A DNA stretch of 35,591 bases from Chitinispirillum sp. (GTDB lineage Bacteria > Fibrobacterota > Chitinivibrionia > Chitinivibrionales > Chitinispirillaceae). Of this stretch, positions 17,359 through 22,845 are shown piece by piece (within the stretch, counting starts at the first letter, position 1; the number at the start of each line of letters is the position of its first letter). The notes below the pieces were generated by a model that ran no database searches, had not been told where the DNA came from, and worked only from the letters and a program-made list of their open reading frames with translations. The stretch covers positions 1 to 35,591 of the forward strand of contig SKJJ01000231.1 of NCBI GenBank assembly GCA_007115975.1, read 5' to 3'. A program made the translations under genes and the position numbers.

Positions 17359-18429
17359 TTACTGAAGGAAGTAGTCTTTTAACGGCAACGGTAGAGAGCT
17401 GTAATCTGCTGAATTGAGCCTCTCCGGCAGATGCTTTGAATTCTTGGTGTGCCAGAAAAGGAGCGTCTCTTTTGCCGAAAAATTGCTCGCATATAAACTT
17501 AAACCGGCAAACGCCTTGGCACTATATACCAAGTCAAGAACGATCTTCTCCAGTCCAAAAAGCTTTTCCCTAACCACTTCTCCCCACGATGAGGGTACCC
17601 CGTAACCATCGCCGTACTGTGAGTGGTCGAAAAAACAGTCCTCGTCATTTACTGTGAAAATCCTGAATGAAGAATCAAGGTCGTGAAGATATTGGTTTGT
17701 CTGGCTAAAAAGAGCCCCGAAGGCGGTCTCATTTGCTATAAATGAAGGAACCACCCGCACAAGGTGCAGAGGTATTGCAAGGCCTGCAGCCTTTAACCCT
17801 AAAAGAAGCCCTGCTGCGGTTCCCATTGTACCCAGAGGGAGAAAAATCCTGTCCGGACAGGCTATGTCCCCGCCCCTTATCTGTTCTGCAAGTTCAAACC
17901 CAGCATTTACAAATCCGGCAGCACCCACAGGCGATGACCCACCCGGAGGAATAAAGTAAGGGGAGACGCCATCGGTTTTTTGTAATTTTTGACACTCATT
18001 CTCAAGAGATTGGGAAAGCTGCTCCCACGATGGGCAAAAGCGGATTTGAGCTCCGGTGGCGTGCATGGTCAGCAGATTAGCGCGAACCGACTGGCTGTTT
18101 GGTTGCCCGCAGAGCATCAGGGTTGCACCAAGCCCGCTTTGCTGTGCGTAGACGGCAGTTGCGAGGCAGTGATTTGAGCCTGCTGCTCCCGAAGTGATGA
18201 CCCGTTTTGCTCCCCGGTTTTTGGCATCTGCAAGAAGGAATTCAAGCTTACGTACTTTATTGCCACCGTACACTGTTCCACTTAGATCATCCCGCTTGAT
18301 ATATATCTTTTTGGAATCGGTTGTCTTTGAAAACTCTTTCAAATATTCAACAGGGGTAGCACAGGCGCTTAACCTTAAATGGGGGAGCTTTTTCTCTACA
18401 AGACTGAAATGGTGCAATAGCGGAATCAT
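17359..18429 (-). CDS. PLP-dependent D-cysteine desulfhydrase / ACC deaminase family enzyme
   Basis: This 356-residue cytoplasmic enzyme is of the fold-type II (tryptophan synthase beta) PLP family. 'YIKRDDLSGTVYGGNKVRKL' holds the PLP-binding lysine in the GGNKxRKLE motif. 'TSGAAGSNHCLATAVYA' is the substrate/phosphate loop region, and 'LPLGTMGTAAGLLLGLKAAG' is the glycine-rich phosphate-binding loop. Family members cleave D-cysteine to pyruvate, sulfide and ammonia, or 1-aminocyclopropane-1-carboxylate to 2-oxobutyrate and ammonia. I cannot tell which from sequence. A sulfide-releasing activity would fit the sulfur-transfer operon 4 kb away, but that is speculation. It follows the DUF2007-like gene by 23 bases and may be cotranscribed with it. 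Confidence 0.85.
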   Translation of the reverse strand: MIPLLHHFSLVEKKLPHLRLSACATPVEYLKEFSKTTDSKKIYIKRDDLSGTVYGGNKVRKLEFLLADAKNRGAKRVITSGAAGSNHCLATAVYAQQSGLGATLMLCGQPNSQSVRANLLTMHATGAQIRFCPSWEQLSQSLENECQKLQKTDGVSPYFIPPGGSSPVGAAGFVNAGFELAEQIRGGDIACPDRIFLPLGTMGTAAGLLLGLKAAGLAIPLHLVRVVPSFIANETAFGALFSQTNQYLHDLDSSFRIFTVNDEDCFFDHSQYGDGYGVPSSWGEVVREKLFGLEKIVLDLVYSAKAFAGLSLYASNFSAKETLLFWHTKNSKHLPERLNSADYSSLPLPLKDYFLQ

Positions 18430-18452
18430 ATCTTACTTTTCCAGTGCTGTTT

Positions 18453-18824
18453 TCAGGTGTACCACTGTGCCGAGCAGTCTTTGCATTTATGGATTATCAC
18501 CCCCAAATAGAAGATCTTTAGCAAGGGGTTGGTTTTTTCTACAATATAGATATTCTGAGAATTGCACGAAGGGCAGAACGTGGTAAGACGGTGCAAATTT
18601 TCTGCCCGTATCTCGGCCGATCTGCTTTTAAAATCATCTAGTATGGTTTTTGATTTTGCAGTATTCTTAGGGTCGATCTGCACCTGGTAATTAGAGATAC
18701 CGCCAAAGATTCGTGGCAGCCCCTGTCGTTTTACTGTGGAATCTATTCCGGCTTGCGCCAAAAGGCTGCTCAGAACACCGGCCTCCTCTTGTTCGAGGTA
18801 TTTCATTATGGGCTTGGAAAGCAT
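18453..18824 (-). CDS. DUF2007-like protein with C-terminal zinc ribbon
   Basis: This 123-residue protein has an N-terminal half typical of the DUF2007 'putative signal transducing protein' fold ('EQEEAGVLSSLLAQAGIDST' and 'YQVQIDPKNTAKSKTILDDF'). The C-terminal zinc ribbon has two CxxC knuckles ('FCPSCNSQNIYIV' and 'HKCKDCSAQWYT'). The family's biochemical role is unknown; the fold is related to GlnB-like ferredoxin-fold domains. The ATG at 18824 is weakly served by an upstream AGAG. It is likely cotranscribed with the desulfhydrase-like gene. Confidence 0.7.
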   Translation of the reverse strand: MLSKPIMKYLEQEEAGVLSSLLAQAGIDSTVKRQGLPRIFGGISNYQVQIDPKNTAKSKTILDDFKSRSAEIRAENLHRLTTFCPSCNSQNIYIVEKTNPLLKIFYLGVIIHKCKDCSAQWYT

Positions 18825-19166
18825 CTTTTATAATCTCTTTTGCATGGGTGGACTAAAAAAAATAGTGTGGGCACATATCAGATAGGGCATTTTTTACCGA
18901 TTGCCGAAAATATACTATAAGAAAAAGTTCGGATTACAGAAGGATTTATTCCCCTAAATAACAGCTTTTTGATAATCTTAAAAAAAAGTAAACAGGGTCA
19001 GTTTCTGAGAATAGCGGGATCTGCCGGCCAGTCATTTTCGATAGAGCAGGCGCAATCTGCTTGGTTTTTATGGGGGGGCAGTAAAGAATGCCTTGTTCCG
19101 TCAACTTACAGTATATTGCGCTTAGCTCTATAATGCGGTTTAATATGGAAGCGAAGTCATGGAATA
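18825..19166. other. Intergenic stretch with only a doubtful short open frame
   Basis: A 76-codon minus-strand open frame (GTG at 19176 to 18946) has an unremarkable composition and no recognisable motif, and it starts inside the end of the preceding gene. I do not call it a gene. The rest includes the upstream region of the DUF2007-like gene. No terminator with a clear T tract was found. Confidence 0.3.
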
Positions 19167-19622
19167 TTACTGACACTCGACTTCATAATTATCTCTCCCA
19201 CCGGAACTGTGCCACTTGACTTGAGTACTATACTGGCCATTACCGGCATATTCCCGTTTAACCTCATAGGGAGTGGCGTAGCAGTGTGAAGCTTCCTCTG
19301 GAGTATATTTTTCCGGGTTTGGGTTTGTTATTGCATATACCCGAAGGACTTTATGTACAGGTACCCCAAGAGCATTGGTCTCAACACGCCACTCTTTCTC
19401 TGTAAGAATAACTTTTCTGATTACAGTAGTAGAGCGCCATTTCTGTGTAAGGGCATCATGAATCTGCTTTTCAAGATCTGCATCGGTGAACACCGGCTGT
19501 GGAGGAGCTTGATACTCTTTTTTGTATCCTTCTGCAGCAACAAGCACAAATGTCCCTTCTGCCAAAGAGTTGATGTTCTGGTATATCTCACCACCACTCT
19601 GCACTTTGTACCCCATCTCCAT
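19167..19622 (-). CDS. Hypothetical C-terminal fragment, in frame with the exported protein upstream
   Basis: This is an open frame of 151 codons, with 'SLAEGTFVLVAAEGYKKEYQ' and 'DALTQKWRSTTVIRKVILTE' and a polar C-terminus. No domain was recognised. It has no ribosome site at its first ATG and no signal peptide. It lies in exactly the same frame as the preceding exported protein, separated from it by one TAA and four codons. The simplest reading is that both are one protein of about 343 residues broken by a nonsense change. An independently translated cytosolic product is the alternative and seems less likely. Confidence 0.45.
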   Translation of the reverse strand: MEMGYKVQSGGEIYQNINSLAEGTFVLVAAEGYKKEYQAPPQPVFTDADLEKQIHDALTQKWRSTTVIRKVILTEKEWRVETNALGVPVHKVLRVYAITNPNPEKYTPEEASHCYATPYEVKREYAGNGQYSTQVKWHSSGGRDNYEVECQ

Positions 19623-19634
19623 TTTGATTTCATT

Positions 19635-20198
19635 TTAGCGTTGAATGAGCTTTGTGATCACACTGTCGTTATAAAGATGGATGTATTGAGATCGAGTAAA
19701 CTTATCCGTACCAAGCGGTGTTTCTGGTTCAGACCAGCCTGTCCACTCGTTTAACTGTGAAACGCTTAATGCCTGTTGAACCAAACCCGAAGGATTCCCG
19801 TTAACATAGTAACTCACCGTGAGGTACGCATTTGCAATATCGGGAAGCACACCGTGCTCTTCAAGACATCTGTTTGCGATACTTTTGGGAAAGTATGCCA
19901 TAAAGAAAGGGTTTTGGTCGGGATAGATAAAATTGGAAGAGAATTGCGATTCATCTTCACTTTTAAATTGTATCGGTTGTGCAGAGAACACAATTTTTCC
20001 TGCGTACTTTGCGTGCGCATCACTGGTCATGCCATAATCCTGCATCGGCTCAGGCTTAGACTCAGGTTCATTCTCCGGTTCAGATGGTGTTTCTTTGGTG
20101 ATGGGAAGATCTATTTTTGGTTTTTTTAGTCTGGACAACTGTGCAAATGTAGATGTCACGGCAAGCACTATGGTTAATGTGAGAACTGCTTTTTTCAT
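19635..20198 (-). CDS. Exported protein of unknown function with Pro-Glu spacer (possibly truncated)
   Basis: This 187-residue product starts with a clear signal peptide ('MKKAVLTLTIVLAVTSTFAQ', cleavage after TFA). A charged spacer rich in Pro-Glu (about residues 37-53) follows, then an extracytoplasmic domain with 'YAGKIVFSAQPIQFKSEDES' and 'AYLTVSYYVNGNPSGLVQQA'. I recognise no family. A good AGAGG ribosome site precedes the ATG. The frame stops at TAA (19637-19635), but coding-like sequence continues in the same frame for another 151 codons, so this is probably the N-terminal part of a longer exported protein. Confidence 0.6.
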   Translation of the reverse strand: MKKAVLTLTIVLAVTSTFAQLSRLKKPKIDLPITKETPSEPENEPESKPEPMQDYGMTSDAHAKYAGKIVFSAQPIQFKSEDESQFSSNFIYPDQNPFFMAYFPKSIANRCLEEHGVLPDIANAYLTVSYYVNGNPSGLVQQALSVSQLNEWTGWSEPETPLGTDKFTRSQYIHLYNDSVITKLIQR

Positions 20199-20490
20199 TA
20201 AAACCTCTTTGGGTATGTAGAAATATTGGGGTAATGTTTTAACGTGTCATATGTAACACCATGCCAAAAAAAATAGAATGTGATTTCCGTTGTGTCAAAA
20301 TCTAATTTTCGTATAGGTTTCTGTCTTTTACAAATTCAAGGCACGTTTCAAAATGTCCTTTTTGGTCTGTTGTTTATAGCCAGAGGTGTATTACTTGAAA
20401 TGAAAAGCCAGTAGTGTCCCGATATTTGTTTTTTTTCAAACATTGTAACTCTTTAAATTAAAGTACAACGCCAGTCCTTCTCCAGGTAAC
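20199..20490. other. AT-rich intergenic stretch, no gene seen
   Basis: This lies between the exported-protein gene and the IS21-type scrap. It contains the likely promoter region of the former, but no box pair good enough to call and no RNA gene. Confidence 0.35.
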
Positions 20491-20760
20491 CTATTCCCGG
20501 CAGTTCATTGTGTATAGCAGAAACAAGTGGTTAACAGGGTACAACCGTGCTTCAAGCACAGAGTCGCTAACCTCTTCTGGCAGTGGTCACGGCAAGCCAC
20601 TTTGCTGGAACCCTTTGATTGTGTTTGTTACGGTTCCTTTGGACACACACAGTGCACGAACAGTTTGTTCCTGCACCCACTCCCTTGTACCGCCTGTAAT
20701 ATAAAACCTGACATACCATTTGTATTCCAACTCTCCTTCATGAAATTCAATCTCCCTGAA
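20491..20760 (-). pseudogene. IS21-type transposase (IstA) N-terminal remnant
   Basis: Minus-strand translation gives a helix-turn-helix-like 'VRALCVSKGTVTNTIKGFQQ', then 'SGLP', a TGA stop, and 'PLPEEVSDSVLEARLYPVN' in the same frame. In IS21/IS408-type IstA proteins this segment reads like 'GLSWPLPE...LEARLFP', so the TGA most simply derives from a TGG tryptophan codon. The frame ends at 20491, far short of a full transposase, and I see no istB. It is a decayed scrap; its outer boundaries are uncertain. Confidence 0.45.
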
Positions 20761-20904
20761 AAGAATCGTAAATACAGGAAAATTGAAAGATAAAAAATAT
20801 GATGGAGAGAGGAGAACCGGTCGATAACTTAAGATGCTTGGTGAAATTGTGTAAGATCGGCCATGCGGTAAATCCTTACATCTTTGTGAGCTACGTGAGA
20901 AAAC

Positions 20905-22281
20905 TCACCGGCTCATTCTCTGCATCTTTCTCCAGAGCGTAGTCCTGTTGATACCAAGCCGTTTTGCCGCTTCGGTTCTGTTGCCGCCACAATCCCTGAG
21001 TGTATCGATAATGAGCTCATCAGAGATGTTTGGTCGCAGGAAAAGCGAATTCTGAATAGTCCCGGTAGGTATTGTGCCGCATAAGTCTCTTTTGATCTCC
21101 ATTTTACGTATTTCTACCGGAAGATCAAAGATGTCTATCTTTTCGCTCTGAGAGATAACAAAGGCATGTTCTATTGCATTTTCAAGCTCCCGCACATTGC
21201 CGGGCCAGCAATGATCCATAAGGGTCAGAGCGGCATCATGGGTCAGCCCCGATATCTTCTTTCCCGTCTCGTTGTTGAATTTGGCTATAAAGTGATCGGT
21301 AAGCCGTCCGATGTCCTCCTTTCTCTCTCTGAGAGGGGGAGTGTGGATTGGAAACACTTTAAGCCTGTAAAAGAGATCCTCTCTGAAACGCCCCTGTTGC
21401 ACAAGCTCTCTGAGGTCAAGGTTGGTAGCTGCTATAATCCGCACATCTGCCTGGCGGGTCACATTCTCGCCGAGTCGTTCGAAACTCTTATCCTGAAGAA
21501 ATCTCAGTAACTTAACCTGTATGAGAGGGGAGAGGTCTGCTATTTCATCCAGAAAAAGTGTGCCGCCGTCACAATGTTCAAATCGTCCCGGTTTATCCTT
21601 TACTGCGCCGGTAAAGGCCCCTTTTGCGTGCCCGAAAAGCTCACTTTCAAGAAGGGTTTCGGGGATCGCAGAGCAGTTTATTTTTATGAGGGGATAGGAG
21701 TCACGCTCACCGCTGCTGTGGATCGCATCGGCGACAAGCTCCTTTCCAGTTCCCGTTTCACCGGTTATTAAAACGGTGGCCCTGGATGCAGATGCAAGCT
21801 CTATCAGATTATAAAGCTGCTGCATTGAACGGCTTTTGCCTACAAGTTTTTTGAATCCGCTCAGTTTTTTGTTTCTGGCCTGGAGATTTTGCAGCCGTGC
21901 TTCGGCTTTTTTAATTTTTGAGATATCGGTGAGTGTTTCGACAGCGCCCATTATGTTGCCCTGAGGGTCGGTTAGTACCCTGGCACTCTTCAATACCGGA
22001 ATCACCCCTCCCGAAACATGCCCTATGGTGCACTCGAAATCATTGATGGCTCCTTTTGAGAAGAGCTGGCAGTGGGGAGGCGGGTTGCATCTTTTAGCCA
22101 TAACCGTGCAGCACTCTTTTCCGATCAGCTCCTCGGAGGACAGGCCGGTCATGTTTTCCATGGCTTTGTTGCAATAGATGATTTTGCCCTCGGTGTTGAT
22201 TATGAAGAGTCCTTCGGCAATTGTTTGCAGGACAATCTGGAGGCACTGTTGTGAGAGTCCGTTTTGGGCGAAGCAGTTCAT
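20905..22281 (-). CDS. PAS-AAA+-Fis sigma-54-dependent transcriptional activator
   Basis: The product is 458 residues from my start. The N-terminal PAS sensor (about 14-125) has a cysteine cluster C57-C58-C65-C71. The sigma-54-interacting AAA+ domain (about 145-370) has Walker A 'GETGTGKE' (174-181), loop 'GAFTGA' (221-226), Walker B 'TLFLDEIADL' (241-250) and 'RFREDLFYRLKVFPI'. A Fis-type helix-turn-helix ends the protein ('GGNRTEAAKRLGINRTTLWR'). It opens sigma-54 promoters. I chose the ATG at 22281 because AGGAG sits 8 bases upstream; a longer frame from 22341 would merely translate the TGTTGC repeat array. It diverges from the thioredoxin operon, which carries a -24/-12 promoter, so that operon is its likely target. 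Confidence 0.92.
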   Translation of the reverse strand: MNCFAQNGLSQQCLQIVLQTIAEGLFIINTEGKIIYCNKAMENMTGLSSEELIGKECCTVMAKRCNPPPHCQLFSKGAINDFECTIGHVSGGVIPVLKSARVLTDPQGNIMGAVETLTDISKIKKAEARLQNLQARNKKLSGFKKLVGKSRSMQQLYNLIELASASRATVLITGETGTGKELVADAIHSSGERDSYPLIKINCSAIPETLLESELFGHAKGAFTGAVKDKPGRFEHCDGGTLFLDEIADLSPLIQVKLLRFLQDKSFERLGENVTRQADVRIIAATNLDLRELVQQGRFREDLFYRLKVFPIHTPPLRERKEDIGRLTDHFIAKFNNETGKKISGLTHDAALTLMDHCWPGNVRELENAIEHAFVISQSEKIDIFDLPVEIRKMEIKRDLCGTIPTGTIQNSLFLRPNISDELIIDTLRDCGGNRTEAAKRLGINRTTLWRKMQRMSR

Positions 22282-22284
22282 TGA

Positions 22285-22340
22285 TGTTGCTCCTGTTGCA
22301 TGGGTGTTGCAATTAGTTGCATTGTGTTGCTGGTGTTGCA
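22285..22340. promoter_or_regulatory. Phased array of six TGTTGC boxes (probable activator binding sites)
   Basis: TGTTGC begins at 22285, 22294, 22305, 22325 and 22334, with the variant AGTTGC at 22315. Start-to-start distances are 9, 11, 10, 10 and 9 bp, about one helical turn each. Four of the six are followed by A (TTGCA). All point the same way. The array lies 66 bp upstream of the -24 element of the thioredoxin operon, a normal distance for enhancer sites of sigma-54 activators, and beside the activator's own start. The binding role is inferred. Confidence 0.6.
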
Positions 22341-22343
22341 ATG

Positions 22344-22372
22344 AATATAATCTCTTTTTTGCTCTGATTCAA
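22344..22372 (-). promoter_or_regulatory. Sigma-70-type promoter for the sigma-54 activator gene
   Basis: Read on the minus strand, TTGAAT (22372-22367) is followed after 17 bp by TATATT (22349-22344). Transcription would begin near 22337, inside the TGTTGC array, giving a leader of about 55 nt to the ATG at 22281. Occupancy of the array could therefore repress this promoter. Confidence 0.5.
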
Positions 22373-22405
22373 CCAATAGGGGCTGTTTTTACCACTTTCA
22401 TGGTA

Positions 22406-22421
22406 TGGCATGTACATTGCT
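22406..22421 (+). promoter_or_regulatory. Sigma-54 (-24/-12) promoter for the thioredoxin / CoA-disulfide reductase operon
   Basis: The sequence TGGCATGTACATTGCT matches the -24/-12 consensus TGGCAC-N5-TTGCW at every conserved base but one (T for C after TGGCA), with exact spacing. Transcription would start near 22432, leaving about 48 nt of leader before the thioredoxin ATG. A sigma-54 activator gene diverges from this spot. Confidence 0.75.
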
Positions 22422-22479
22422 TCGTTGTGCAGGGTGTGTGTCACTTTGATACCCGTTAATCTTAAAAAAGGAGAAAAAA

Positions 22480-22791
22480 ATGGCCAACGTTACAACTGAA
22501 GCAACATTCAAGCAGGATGTGCTGGACTCTGAGTTGCCGGTGCTGGTGGATTTCTGGGCCCCCTGGTGTGGACCATGTAAAATACTTGGGCCTATCGTGG
22601 ACAGAATCGCTCAGGAAGTTGAAGGAAAGGTGAATGTTTACAAGCTCAATGTGGATGAAAATCCTCAGGTGGCGACCCAGTACAATATAACCGGTATCCC
22701 AACTGTAATTATTTTCGATAAGGGGCAGATCAAAAAGCAGCTTGTGGGGGTTCAGCCCGAGAAGACCTATTTTGAGGCTCTTGGGGTGTAG
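22480..22791 (+). CDS. trxA: Thioredoxin
   Basis: This 103-residue protein is of classical thioredoxin length, with the active site W29-C30-G31-P32-C33 inside 'LVDFWAPWCGPCK'. The cis-proline region 'ITGIPTVIIFDKGQ' and the C-terminal 'EALGV' are also present. It reduces protein disulfides in the cytoplasm and can release persulfide sulfur. AAGGAG precedes the ATG. It is the first gene after the sigma-54 promoter and is followed after 54 bases by the four-domain sulfur-transfer fusion, so it may act as reductant for that enzyme. Confidence 0.95.
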   Translation: MANVTTEATFKQDVLDSELPVLVDFWAPWCGPCKILGPIVDRIAQEVEGKVNVYKLNVDENPQVATQYNITGIPTVIIFDKGQIKKQLVGVQPEKTYFEALGV

Positions 22792-22845
22792 AAAAAAACT
22801 ATTTCTGTTCACTTTTCAATCACAAACAAAGCAGAGGGTGTTACT

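Noticed and set aside
18946-19176. 76-codon minus-strand open frame after the split exported protein
   Set aside because: GTG start inside the preceding gene, no motif recognised, no context. Left as intergenic.
20510-20793. Short plus-strand open frames in the IS21-type scrap
   Set aside because: The minus strand of the same bases reads as IstA sequence, so these are shadows.
22285-22340. CRISPR or coding microsatellite interpretation of the repeat
   Set aside because: Units are 9-11 bp with no spacers, and the array lies between two divergent promoters, so a regulatory site is the better reading.
22282-22341. N-terminal extension of the sigma-54 activator (Gln/His/Thr-rich)
   Set aside because: It is only the translation of the TGTTGC repeat array; a good ribosome site supports the ATG at 22281.
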